A DNA stretch of 20,431 nt, from assembly GCA_016987375.1 (NCBI GenBank), contig PJRA01000152.1, forward strand, positions 1 to 20,431, written 5' to 3'. Of this stretch, positions 1 through 9,130 are shown one piece after another; within the stretch, counting starts at the first letter, position 1, and each line of letters starts with the position of its first letter. Below the pieces are notes generated by a model, which saw only the letters and a list, made by a program, of their open reading frames with translations, ran no database searches and was not told the DNA's origin. This stretch comes from Brachionus koreanus. Lineage: Eukaryota; Rotifera; Eurotatoria; Ploima; Brachionidae. Both the position numbers and the translations under genes were made by a program.

Positions 1-596
1 GTCAAAAAATTAAAATTTAGATTTTCCATTGATCAAATAAGAAAAATTTTTTTACTTAATAATATTAAATTTACTTATGTGAGCGGAATTTTAAATAATT
101 TTTACGTTAATTTTGAGAACAATTTTGATTAAATTTAGCTTAAAAATGAAAATAAATTTAAAAAAACTAAAAGCTATTTTGATCACTATTTTATGATAGT
201 ATGATAGATGAGCTCTCAATTGGATGTGGGCAAAGGATGGTTAGATGTAACTATACATCCTAGTGTTCAACTAATCGGTGTTCGCATCTTTGATTTATTC
301 TCGTAATTTGCTGTAAAAATTCTAGTAAAATTACGAGAAAAAACCATAAATCAGCATTTTTGGAGATTTATTTTTATTCATTTTTTACAAATTTACGCTT
401 ACACGCGTAATTCTATAAATTTTATTGTTTTACAATTTTCCGATAACATATATATCAATTTAAATTGAAAGATCACCAAAATACACGAAAATTTATATTA
501 ATTAAGCAGAAAAGAATCATCAAAAAAGTTTATTAAGTCATTAAATGGTTTTGTGAAATTTGGTACAAAATAAACAAATAGAACAGAAAAGATCTT
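1..596. other. AT-rich left flank, with one short open patch
   Basis: Apart from the candidate plus-strand exon at 208-306, nothing is recognised. If 597-653 is the last exon of the RhoGAP gene, the bases just below 597 are its 3' end and then intergenic DNA. A TAAAATTACGAG-like run near 325-340 is the reverse complement of the bases around 300-310 (CTCGTAATTTG), a short imperfect hairpin just after the stop codon at 304-306. Confidence 0.4.
208..306 (+). CDS. Possible 3'-terminal exon or small coding remnant, unknown product
   Basis: From ATG at 208 a frame of 32 residues runs to TAA at 304. It begins MSSQLDVGKGWLDVT and ends GVRIFDLFS. G+C is about 38% (38 of 99), against roughly 20% in the flanking DNA, and the residues are well mixed with few Lys/Asn/Ile, unlike chance frames here. 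A TAG directly precedes the ATG in frame, and its AG could be a splice acceptor (GATAG then ATG), although the pyrimidine tract is poor. It could be the end of a gene whose other exons lie left of the window, or a piece of a repeat. I do not recognise it. Confidence 0.25.
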   Translation: MSSQLDVGKGWLDVTIHPSVQLIGVRIFDLFS

Positions 597-653
597 TTAT
601 TTATTCACTGAATGCAACATAGTGTAGCAATCTCTGATTTTTACCAGAATGTT
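597..653 (-). CDS. Candidate last exon of the RhoGAP gene (18 residues and stop)
   Basis: On the minus strand a strong acceptor, TTTTCATTTACAG, ends at 654. What follows is in the phase needed after exon 4 (phase 0) and reads NILVKIRDCYTMLHSVNK then TAA. The last sense codons overlap AATAAATAAA, which could be the poly(A) signal. G+C in the piece is about 38%, well above its surroundings. Against it: ARHGAP6-like proteins continue after the domain with a different, longer tail, and an acceptor plus 18 open codons can occur by chance in 1.7 kb. I see no better candidate between 1 and 2333, but the real exon may lie beyond the window. Confidence 0.3.
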   Translation of the reverse strand, partial: NILVKIRDCYTMLHSVNK

Positions 654-720
654 CTGTAAATGAAAACTTTGAATATTTTATTCTTTTGATCTTACTTTGA
701 ACCTTTAGTAGTTGTAGTAA

Positions 721-780
721 GTTAAACTGCAACTCGGAAAAATGCCCGATCGAAGCTCTAATGAGCTCAGGGTTTGTTCA
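721..780. other. GC-richer patch, possible repeat remnant
   Basis: These 60 bases have about 45% G+C (27 of 60) inside DNA near 20%. They read open on both strands: plus gives a segment with EKCPIEALMSSGF, minus gives one with SSLELRSGIFPSC. Neither has a splice site or start that makes a gene. Such patches beside an inverted repeat are often ends of old mobile elements. Identity unknown. Confidence 0.25.
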
Positions 781-810
781 AAAAAAAATTATTATGCCAA
801 ATTCTGATTT

Positions 811-1284
811 AATTGATGATTGAAATATTCTAAAAAATTTTAATCTAGAAGTTAAATCATTTTGATTTTATTATGGGAGTAAAATAATCAAATGCTAGAC
901 TTTAATTGAATAAAAAATTTGAAAAAAATAAAGGAATTATCAAAAGTAAATGTTTGATAGAACTTTTGTCTTATTGTTTAATTCTAAGAGTAAAAATGGC
1001 CAAAAATTTAAGATAAGTCAATGTCCAGTTAATATTTCTCATTTTTTTCTGCGATTTTCAAAGTTGTATGAGCTTTTTAAAATTTTTTTAAAATTTATTC
1101 TTAGAATTAAACAATAAGACAAAAGTTCTATCAAAATAAGAAAATTTACTTTTGATAATTCCTATATTTTTTTCAAATTTTTTATTCAATTAAAGTCTAG
1201 CATTTGATTATTTTACTCCCATAATAAAATCAAAATGATTTAACTTCTAGATTAAAATTTTTTAGAATATTTCAATCATCAATT
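811..1284. repeat. Long near-perfect inverted repeat (foldback element)
   Basis: Left arm 811-988 and right arm 1100-1284 are reverse complements over about 178-185 bp. By eye there is about one substitution and one 7-bp indel (right arm near 1134-1142). The spacer (989-1099) is about 111 bp. The outer ends are AATTGATGAT and ATCATCAATT; the inner ends are ATTCTAAG and CTTAGAAT. No open frame of note lies inside, so it could not move by itself. It could be a foldback/MITE-type element or an inverted duplication made by template switching. Near-identity of the arms means it is young or kept alike by gene conversion. If the last RhoGAP exon lies below it, the pre-mRNA would contain a stem of about 180 bp. 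Confidence 0.93.
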
Positions 1285-1326
1285 TTCTGCGATTTCAAAG
1301 TTTTATGAGCTTTTTAAAATTTTTTT
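1042..1326 (+). repeat. Direct repeat pair of about 46 bp flanking the right arm
   Basis: Copy 1 at 1042-1089 and copy 2 at 1281-1326 share CTGCGATTT, CAAAGTT, TATGAGC and TTTTTAAAATTTTTTT, with about two differences (one indel, one G/T). Copy 1 lies in the spacer of the inverted repeat, about 10 bp before the right arm; copy 2 begins where the right arm ends. The left arm has no such partner. The layout suggests a duplication that carried the right arm together with one copy, or an insertion of the right arm into this sequence. Confidence 0.85.
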
Positions 1327-2333
1327 CAATAAATTATTTAGTTTTTGTCTAATTTTCTTCTAGAATTAATCTAAATAATAAAACCTTAAATAACAATGAA
1401 AAATAAACCTAGATTTAGGGTAAAAATAATCTGAAAATCTAGAGAATTTCTTAAAATATTTTAAAATTTAATTTTTTACAATAAAATAATTTGCCAAGAT
1501 ATTAAATAAACAAACCAATAGTCAACAAAATTTTTAAAAAATTTAGTTGACTTGGTGACTTGTTTGCTTCAATTAAACAAAAGTCTGGGTTAATTAGTTA
1601 AATTTTTGTTCTTAACAACAAACTTTAAATTAAAAAAATTAATCATTTAATATTGTTTTACTATGTTGAATTATGTTTGAGTAATTATATAAACTTCAAT
1701 TGATTTTAAAATAAAATAAACAAAAGCCAGCTTTGAACTATTATAAATTTAGATTTTTTAAATTCTAGGATAAATTCTTGTGAAAAAAGTTTATAAAGGA
1801 ACCAATTATAATTTTTGAAAATTAAATTCCAAATATTCAAACCTTTAAAATTAAAAAGTTTTAAATTTTTTTTTATTTTCAATTTCAACACAGGCTTGGA
1901 TTTTAAACTTTGGATTTGGATTAATAACGTAGCTGGATTTTGCTAAATATATATTTTTTACTTATTTAGTGTAATAAGATAAATAAAATTACAGCTATTT
2001 ATCTAAACAGCTTCAACCCACCAATATTTTTTAATAAAACTGCATCAATATTTTAGTCATTAGAAATCCAACCAAATAAATAGACGTCAGAGAAATACAT
2101 TCTTATTTGTTTGATGTTATAAGCCGATAAAATTAATTTTTGTTGGCAGATGTCTATCAAACTAAATATTTCTAATAAAAAAAAAGCTTACATAATTTAT
2201 CATTAGAGTCGAATTTCAAAATTCTATCAATTTAAAAATAGCTTAATCTAATTTAGTTTTTTATTATTTAATTTATTTTTCAATTGAAATAATAGAAAAT
2301 TCTAAATTAAAAAAAAATAAAAAAAAATCTTAC

Positions 2334-2683
2334 TTTAAAAACTAAATTCTGATTTTCAATCAAATATTTGGTGACTGAAATGACCGAATCAATATCATCG
2401 ATGATGTTGTACTTGTCATTTTGGAGATCATTCGGCTTGGTGTTTAGCGAAATCTGAGAGAGCTTGTGTTTTTTGAGCAAATTTGGACCAAAAACCATCG
2501 CTAAATTGAAAGCATCCATTTTATTGCCGCCAATTAATTTCTCATTTTGATTTATTGGCTCTGCATGTGATCTAACCCTGTTCAACAACTTAAGCAAAAC
2601 TTCCAAAGTGTCTCGATTTGGCACCGGCAAAAGACAAATTAGGTACCTAGTCATTTCAAGTCTTAAAGCTTTATCGCTTATTT
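2334..2683 (-). CDS. Exon 4 of the RhoGAP gene (end of GAP domain)
   Basis: 350 bp encoding the last two bases of codon 800 (Lys) and residues 801-916. It includes YLICLLPVPNRDTL, GNKM (852-855) and NLAMVFGPNLL (859-869), then a Lys/Asn-rich loop and the final helix SVTKYLIENQNLVFK. The match to the last two-thirds of the RhoGAP fold is clear. It ends AAA before GTAAGA, a good donor in phase 0. If that donor were not used, the frame would read eight more residues (VRFFFIFF) to a TAA, which looks like intron and not protein. Confidence 0.9.
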
Positions 2684-5600
2684 CTTTATTTAAATTCGGA
2701 AAAATAAAATTTTGTTTTCAGTTTACTATAGAGAACTTACTGTTGGTGGCAAGAAAACTCGAATATAAGTCACGGGTCAACAATGGTTCCGGCAGTGATC
2801 TCAAATATTCCTTAAGCAAACAAGCGGCATCATTTGTGTTAAAGTGCTCTCCCATATCTATGTTCTTACCACTATCATACATTTCTTTTAGCTATTTTTT
2901 TTTAAATAAAATATTTAATTAAAATTTGAGAAAAAATTTTTAAAATTTAAATTTTTTTTTTTTAATTTATTATAATCAAAAGAAAAATGGGCTGAAAAAA
3001 AAATACTTCTTTTATTCTTTTTTTAGATGAGTCAATTCGGAAAATACCGACAACATCGAGACCATAGTCACTGATGTGATTGCAGCATGATTTGACAATG
3101 TTAGGCACAAGACCCTCGCTGCGTATGGACAAATTCTGATTGTTGCTTGCCGAGTCGCTTTTATTCTTATCGTTTGGATTTTTTGTCGAGTTTTTTTTCA
3201 CAGTCGAGTTCTTGAGATCGAGAGCCTCGAATAAAACCGAATTTCTCTTGGCATAATCATGCTCAGGTTTTTGACGCAAGTTGACTTTTTGCTCGCCAGC
3301 TCCATTCAGTATGTTAAGATCATTTTTGGACGCAATCAAAAGATTTGTAGTGTTTGACTTCCATCTCTTATTGACGGTCATGGATATATTTTTCTTTTGC
3401 TCAGGATTAGTTGTTTTTTTTAGGTCATTGAGAATACATTTGTACAAAGTTTGACCAAATACCATTTCGGTATTTTCTTTTTGGCCCTTTTTGAAAAAAT
3501 AATTCTCTTTTATGTCTTCGAAAAATTTGAAGTCGACCGAGCGACTTCGCATCGCAGTTAATGAAATATTTTTGGTCTTAATTGTTTTCATTGATTCGTC
3601 TTTGGGGATACAGAGCGACTTGAGGCCCAAATCTTTGATTGAATTCTGCTCGGACATCGCTTGTAGTTTATTGAAGCAAATTTGCTTCAAATACTTAAGC
3701 TCGATTAGAGTCAAATATTTGACTTGAATGTCGTTAAGCTTTATTTTTTTGGCCGTATCTGCTTCATCGCCCAACGATGAGCACGATGAGACCGAGGCCA
3801 TTTTGCCAATTGGTCCAGTCATGTACCAACACTCTTCAGCCTTAAAAAAACATCAAATTTAATGCCATCCATTTTCAATAATCAATTTAATAAAATAATT
3901 CTTATTCAAAATTTTATTTAATAGAATTAAACAGAAGTGAAAATCTAATTTAGTCAAACAAACATCAAGTTAAAATCGATATTAAAATATGTGTAAACAA
4001 TGTCATTATTTTACTTAAAAATAATTTATATACAGCTACAATTTTGAGTCTTAAAAAAATTATAAACTTTTTTGTAAACAAAATTCAAAATGAACTAGTG
4101 CTTTGTTTAAGATTAAACAACTCTTTGACGCATTAATCTAAAATAGGGTGTAATTTTGCATTTATTGAACTAATAAAGTTAAAAAATAGAAACTTTATTT
4201 CTCTATTTTACTCATTAATTTGTTTACAAAATTTAAATAAATATTTGAATAGCTAGTAATGATATCATTCAATTTATTAGAATAAATCTATGCCTCAATT
4301 CTTTTTTTATAAAGACGGTAAATTAACTTGAAAAAAAATAATTTTTTTCAACAGTCTCAAATTTAATATGATTAATGGAAAATTGCTGATAAACAAACAT
4401 CTAATCAGATGTATTCTACGAACCTTTTTTGTTCGATTAATTAGCTAGATTTCAAATAATTCAGTATCATACCACTACACTCAGCTTCACCTCAATTATC
4501 TTCTATTTAGATAAATTATCATCGTAAAAAAAGAAATTCATATTAACACTTCCCACCCAGCAATTTTAATTTCGACAAAATAATTTAGTAGAAAATTCAA
4601 ATTTTTAACATCCATTGAATGGCTCAATAAACTGCTTGATAAATTGATTTCATAAAAGAAAGGAAGCTTTTAGCATGTCACATTTTGATAAATTGGATGT
4701 TTAAATAATTTTTAATCTTTAAAATAATTCTTAGTCGATTTTTCAATTTGGTTCTATAAACACCACTTAAAAGCATAGAGAAATTTTTTTTAGATTTTTA
4801 CTATTTAAAATCCAATTTGACATGACATTTCCTAGAGAAATATTTATGACCTATTTGAGATATCATTTTCTTGTCTTGATAAAATTAAAAAAAGTCTATT
4901 CAAAAGGCTAAATATTTTCTTATTAATTTTTTTTGACAGTATATTTTAGCCCTAATGTTTCTCTCTATTTTTCAAAACATATTTTGATCCAAAACCGAGA
5001 ATAGAAAATACTTAATTAGGGATATTTATTTAAGTTTAAAAAATAGCATGAATTGTCCAAAACTAATAAGTAAAAGACCCTTTAAAACTATTGATTTTAT
5101 TATATTTTAAACTCATTTAAAAATTGAAAATTGAATAAAATTTCCTTCTTCTTTTTCTTAAAAAATATTTGAATCAATAACTGGCTCTAGAACAAGTCTG
5201 AAATCAGCAATTAATAAAAAAAATTGTTTTCTTTCAAACGAATAATTAAATTTATATTAAAAAAAAAAGACTTTGACATTTTTCTGCTAGAAAAGAGTTT
5301 AAAATTCTTTTTGAAATTGTTTAGAAAATGTAAACACGTTTTCCTAAGCTCTTTTAAATTCAACTTATGATAAACACTTTCTGTTGATTTTTTTTATTGA
5401 CGTAATTTAATTTTCAAACAAATCCAAATGATTTCTTTTACTTGAAAAAATTTTAAATACAAAGCCAAATTAGATATTTTGTTTTGTTTTTTTAAACCGA
5501 TAGAAGTCATCAAAATACTTAGGAATAAAGAATTAAATGAATTAGCTTTTGATTTTAACATTGCCTCCTGCATTAGCAAAAATATTAACATAAGAGTTGT

Positions 5601-8176
5601 AATCTCTTTATGTAGATAAATTGGATGAATATAATCATAAGAGTTGTATCGTCCCTATATGAATTGTTACTTCATGTAAATTTGTGCTATGAAATAAAAT
5701 TTTAGAAAAATATTGTTTGCTCGTATAAATCAATTTCTGATAAAATATGCCAGAAATCCATGATCTAAATTAGGTTAAACAAATTAAGAATAGCTGTTCA
5801 ATAGATTTATTTATAACTGATCTTTATGATACTTAAAAAAATCGATTTAAAATCAGTCCATTTATTTTAATTCTACTCAAGTCTGCATTTAAAAATTCTT
5901 CAAAATCAAAATGAAAAAAAATGTTTTGACTGTGTAAGCAACAGTTAGTAAATAAAGCTTATTTTCAAATTTTGAAATTCTATGATTTTGAAACATAAGA
6001 AAGATTAAAATAAATTTTCAATTAATCCATTAAATAAATAATTAAACTAGCTAAAGCATAAAAATCTACATGCTTGTGAATGTTAGCTTTCACAGCAGTT
6101 AAGTCTATTTTTTTAAGTAACTTTTTTATAATGCAAAATTACAGCAAATGGTGCAAGATTTAACTCTCAAAGATCGGAGGGGTTTTTTGAAATCCTTTTG
6201 TTAATTCCTTTCTTTGTTTTTTATTCAATAAATTTAATAATTTTTGAAAAAAAAAAGTAAAAAAAACGATTCAAATAAAATGGGTCGAAAAATCCCTCCG
6301 GCCTTTTAGTTTTAAAAAAGCCTTTTTCAAAATTCTGTTCAAAAATTTCATTTGATTTTAATTCCACCTTAAACAAGGTTCACTGGTAAAGTATTTGTAT
6401 ATTACTTTGAATAAAAATCTTTTTTCCGATTCATTTTAAAGTCATCAGGTTACTTAGAAATATTATTTATATGTCTTTAAAATTTTCTCTCAAAATTAAT
6501 TAGCAGTCCTAATTGTAAAGCAGATGATTACTTAATAGCATATTTTTTATCGCATGATTTTATTATTATTTTATTATTGCATAACAAAAAAATATCTGAA
6601 ACAAAATTTGTAGCACAATGAATAAAATTTAATCAATTCGAATTAGACTTTTGATTACTCTATCAAACCTTTACTTATCTAGCTGAAAAAAAAATAAATA
6701 AAATTTAAAAAAAGCCATATTTTTATGCTTTTTTTAAAAAATTTAATCAAAAATTAAGCTTACCGGATTGAAGAACCAGACTTTGTTGTCCAAATTGGCA
6801 TGGATGCTCTGACTTCTCTTCTTAAAAGGACGTCTCGAACTTGTGACAACATTAGTAGACATAGACGATTTAGTCGACGAACTAGAGCTAGACGCCGATT
6901 TCAAATGTTTGACTCTATGCACAGTTTTGTATGGCATTCTTGCACCATTATTAGAATCCGGATTCATCAAATAATTTATTTCTTCGTCACAATCGTCTTC
7001 TAAATTAGTGGAAAAATTCTCGTCTAAATCCATAGTTACACTTGGCGATCCATTCTCTTGGTCAATTGAGTTGACAGACGAAGAAGACAAAATCATGTAC
7101 GAATTAGAGCTCAGCGGTGTAGTCGAAACTTCGATTTGTTGCTGGCTTAATTTTCGATTAAAAAACTTGGTAGTTTTGCTTGCCAAATTGTTCATTAGGC
7201 CGTTGTTGTTCATAATGGGCGATTGTTGTGCCGAAGAAGAGCTAGATGAGGAGCTAGTCGGCGTTACCGAGGGTCTACTCTTAGGAAGAGTCAAATTGGC
7301 CAAAGAGGATATTTTCGACAATAGATAGGAAGTGGATGCCGACTTTACGTTGGTTTGTGGGTACTCTACTGGCGAATTGCCTGGATTTTTGTTCAATTTA
7401 TTGTAATAATTAAACGAGTCAAATGGGACGAGAGTCGGCGATGAAATGTTGTCTATAGAGATTTTTTTGCCCTGTTTTATTGTGTTGTTGTGCAAAGGCG
7501 TAAGCAGTGTGGAGTCGTGTGCTGCACTGTGATTAGAGCGGCTGGCAGGCTTTAGGACTAAAAGATCGAAATTTTTTTTTATTGTATTACTCGAATCCTC
7601 ATCGTTTGAGCCCGAATCGTCGGCTTTTTGCAGCTTGGGTATTTGGGTAGTGATTAGCGAGTACTGCAAGTAGGTGTTTAGATCGGGCGAGGGTTTTTTT
7701 CTTACGAGAAGTGTCTGTGAATTGGTTATTGATGATGTTGATGACGTGGGCGATTTTTTTAGCTTGGAACTTGTAGACGAAGTCGAATTGGATGACGTTG
7801 AACAAGGTGATGTAGATTCTGAACTATTAGTTTTAATTAGCTTGAACAAAAGTTGTTCGTTGTTGTTATTTGATTTAAAATTTCGTTTGCCAAAAATGCT
7901 ATTCAAATTATCTCTATAAATTTGGTTTATTGAATTTTGCTTGCTATTTTGCTGGCTTAATGTTAAACGCTTTGTTTTTAGAGAACGTTGTTTTTCTTGT
8001 TGTTGAATCAAATGTTGTTGATTAACTTGATCAACAAAATCCGAATCAGCTATATCTTGGTAGATGTTCATGGTTTCGTAAGAGGGCTCCTTTTGGCAAT
8101 TTTGATTTGTTTTTCTGTCAAAATTGACTAATTTGGCGTAATAAATTGCATCGTTTAGATCATTCCTGCTGCTCAT
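2334..8176 (-). CDS. RhoGAP-domain protein, ARHGAP6/36-like; four exons in view, 3' end not certain
   Basis: Spliced minus-strand gene: join of 8176-6764, 3840-3007, 2891-2741 and 2683-2334, giving 916 residues before the last visible donor. Introns are GT-AG with phases 0, 0, 1, 0. Residues about 1-471 are Ser/Asn/Gln-rich and probably disordered. The RhoGAP domain starts near residue 716 (VPNIVKSCCNHI) and runs to about 915. It shows the arginine finger R739 in GIFRID, K776 in LLKEYLRSLPEPLLT, GNKM at 852-855 and NLAMVFGPNLL at 859-869, the hallmarks of an active domain. Such domains speed GTP hydrolysis on Rho-type GTPases in the cytosol or at membranes and so shape actin. The runs SSKKR after the finger and GNKM before NLA fit the ARHGAP6/ARHGAP36 group best; that assignment is from memory of the family, without alignment. 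R739 is present, so GAP activity is expected; which GTPase it acts on is unknown. Confidence 0.9.
2684..2740 (-). other. Intron 3 of the RhoGAP gene (57 bp)
   Basis: Starts GTAAGT and ends AATAAAG on the minus strand, phase 1. The 57-base length is close to the lower limit for animal introns. The only other nearby AG that could serve (inside AAATAAGCG) leads to an in-frame stop within a few codons, which supports this choice. Confidence 0.85.
2741..2891 (-). CDS. Exon 3 of the RhoGAP gene (GAP core)
   Basis: 151 bp encoding residues 750-799 plus the first base of codon 800. It contains NDAACLLKEYLRSLPEPLLT, a very well-conserved RhoGAP signature with the conserved Lys (776) and Arg (780). 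The acceptor is AAATAG just before CTAAAAGAAATG; a site 7 bases later would break the frame. The donor is a consensus GTAAGT at 2740-2735. The exon has no Met-initiated frame of its own on this strand, so it is easily missed; the plus-strand frame over it is a shadow. Confidence 0.92.
2892..3006 (-). other. Intron 2 of the RhoGAP gene (115 bp)
   Basis: Starts GTATTT and ends AAATAG on the minus strand, phase 0. It is almost pure A/T with T runs. The join RIKE to LKEMYD restores the continuous helix of the GAP fold after the arginine finger. No element is seen in it. Confidence 0.85.
3007..3840 (-). CDS. Exon 2 of the RhoGAP gene (linker and start of GAP domain)
   Basis: The acceptor TTTTTTTAAG ends at 3841, so the exon opens with GCT GAA GAG TGT TGG TAC six codons before the Met at 3822. 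The join to exon 1 is in phase and reads VWFFNP-AEECWYM. The exon encodes residues 472-749 and ends AAAGAA before GTATTT (phase 0). A helical stretch around residues 505-530 (VKYLTLIELKYLKQICF) and the FGQTLYKCILND segment near 599 resemble the region that precedes the GAP domain in several ARHGAP proteins. The insert at about 620-710 is rich in Lys, Asn and Ser. The domain proper begins at about 716, and the catalytic arginine is R739 in GIFRID. The donor +5/+6 bases are weak (GTATTT), but the next exon continues the conserved motif exactly. Confidence 0.9.
3841..6763 (-). other. Intron 1 of the RhoGAP gene (2923 bp)
   Basis: Donor GTAAGC at 6763, acceptor TTTTTTTAAG at 3841, phase 0. It is AT-rich throughout with no coding signal; the 65-codon minus-strand frame at 5394-5591 has the Leu/Lys/Ile make-up expected by chance. 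The one structured element I see is the MITE-like repeat at 6175-6300. A large first intron is a common place for enhancers, but no site can be named from the sequence. Confidence 0.8.
6175..6300. repeat. MITE-like short element with inverted ends, copy 1 (in intron 1)
   Basis: The left end CGGAGGGGTTTTTTGA (6175-6190) is the imperfect reverse complement of the right end TCGAAAAATCCCTCCG (6285-6300), with 14 of 16 bases paired. The 126-bp interval is A/T-rich with a TCCTTTTG-ATTCCTTT segment near the left end and no coding capacity. The same right end recurs at 10562-10577. This looks like a small non-autonomous DNA element with terminal inverted repeats. No clear target-site duplication could be fixed in such AT-rich flanks. 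Confidence 0.5.
6764..8176 (-). CDS. Exon 1 of the RhoGAP gene (start codon and low-complexity N-terminus)
   Basis: The ATG at 8176-8174 is preceded by ACA, so it has A at -3, and it is the first Met after an in-frame TGA 42 bases upstream. The exon encodes residues 1-471 and ends AATCCG before the donor GTAAGC (phase 0). Residues 53-82 are Gln-rich. Ser/Thr-rich stretches lie at 118-152, an eight-or-more Ser run at 308-315, and another at 428-447. An acidic patch (residues 383-400) and a basic patch RRPFKKR (448-454) precede VWFFNP at the exon end. No folded domain or membrane segment is visible. G+C is clearly higher than in the flanking introns, and the open frame of 1.4 kb cannot be chance in DNA of this composition. 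This part is likely a fast-evolving regulatory or binding region; the sequence does not show its partner. Confidence 0.88.
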
Positions 8177-8235
8177 TGTTTGTCGACTAATTAGTGTGAA
8201 CTCATTATAAAATATCTTTCATCTAAAATCTTGAA
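8177..8235 (-). promoter_or_regulatory. Short 5' leader of the RhoGAP gene
   Basis: The bases just upstream of the ATG include an in-frame TGA (8218-8216) and a tiny upstream reading frame, ATG AAA GAT ATT TTA TAA, starting at 8222. The bases GATTTTAG just before it could be an acceptor, so the leader may be spliced to a non-coding exon further upstream. No convincing TATA box in the right place and orientation is seen, and the transcription start is unknown. Confidence 0.3.
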
Positions 8236-9130
8236 TTTTTTTTATTTTCTTTAGCTCTAAACCATTTATTAATAAATTGTTTACACATTTACGTTGGATT
8301 TGAGTAAAAAAAAAAAAAGAGGCACAAAATTTTTTTTTACTTAAAAAATAAATATTTATATTAACTTGAGTGCATCTTTATTTGACTTTGTTCAAGTTTA
8401 TCTAATCAATCATTTTTATTTAGCTTAAAATAAACCCCCTCTTTCTCTATCCCAGGCTTCATTTTTCTATTCTCTAAATTAATTTATCACAAGTTAATGT
8501 GAAAAGACTTAATTCAAAGAGTTTTTTATATAATCAATTGAGCTTAAAATTTTTCAGAAAAAAAATAAAAATTATTTCATTATTTTTGTGCTAGCTTTCT
8601 GTCATTTTTTCTTTTAATACCATAAAAAAAGAATTTTATAATGAATTTTTTTTTCAAATTGAAAAAACTTAATAAATTTTTTAAAAAAATCACCTAACTC
8701 TCAAATCATACTTATTCTATTTAGAACCATTTACAATAATTTATTTATTTAATTCTAAATTGATTTAAATTTTAATTTAGCATGTCCAATTTTGCTATGA
8801 TTGATTAAAATTCAAACTCGACAGCAGAACTTGAAACAGAATAAAATTTAAATCATTTTGAAAAAGAAAATCTTGATTTAATAGAAGACAAATAAAATTT
8901 TCAATTGCCAATTGTGAGCAAACAACTAAAATTTTAACAGGTCTGGCAGTTTCCTAGCTTTGTTCGGTTCAAAAAAAACCAAAAAAAACAAAAGATGTTC
9001 CAATGACCAATAACTGAATTAATTGTTTTGTTCGTTTTAGACTCACAAATGGTTCCGACTTGAAAAATAAATAGTTAAAGGAAGTGAAAATTAAAAAATA
9101 TTAACTTGAAATACAATTAGTCATTTGATG

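Larger units (their letters stand above)
654..2333 (-). other. Proposed intron 4 of the RhoGAP gene, or 3' flank
   Basis: Very AT-rich, with no coding signal that I trust on either strand. It holds the long inverted repeat at 811-1284, the direct repeats at 1042-1326 and a GC-richer patch at 721-780. The minus-strand frame at 1706-1891 (61 codons) is mostly Lys, Asn, Phe and Leu, as expected from random A/T. A weak inverted repeat (arms near 2091-2116 and 2156-2176, built on AGAAATA and GTTTGAT) is also present. Confidence 0.5.

Noticed and set aside
1706..1891. 61-codon minus-strand frame
   Set aside because: Made almost entirely of Lys, Asn, Leu, Phe and Ile. About 9% of random codons are stops at this composition, so runs of this length are expected several times per window.
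6800..7328. Plus-strand open frames over exon 1 (also 7674-7919, and 2608-2922 and 3512-3727 over exons 2-4)
   Set aside because: They are antisense shadows of the RhoGAP exons, whose minus-strand reading is fixed by domain motifs and matched splice sites.
7599..7805. Second minus-strand frame of 68 codons inside exon 1
   Set aside because: It overlaps the long Ser-rich frame in another phase and starts at no ATG of note; an out-of-frame by-product of the exon's higher G+C.
8201..8216. TATA-like TATAAAAT close to the RhoGAP start
   Set aside because: It reads TATAAAAT only on the plus strand, opposite to the gene, lies too close to the ATG, and such strings are common in this DNA.
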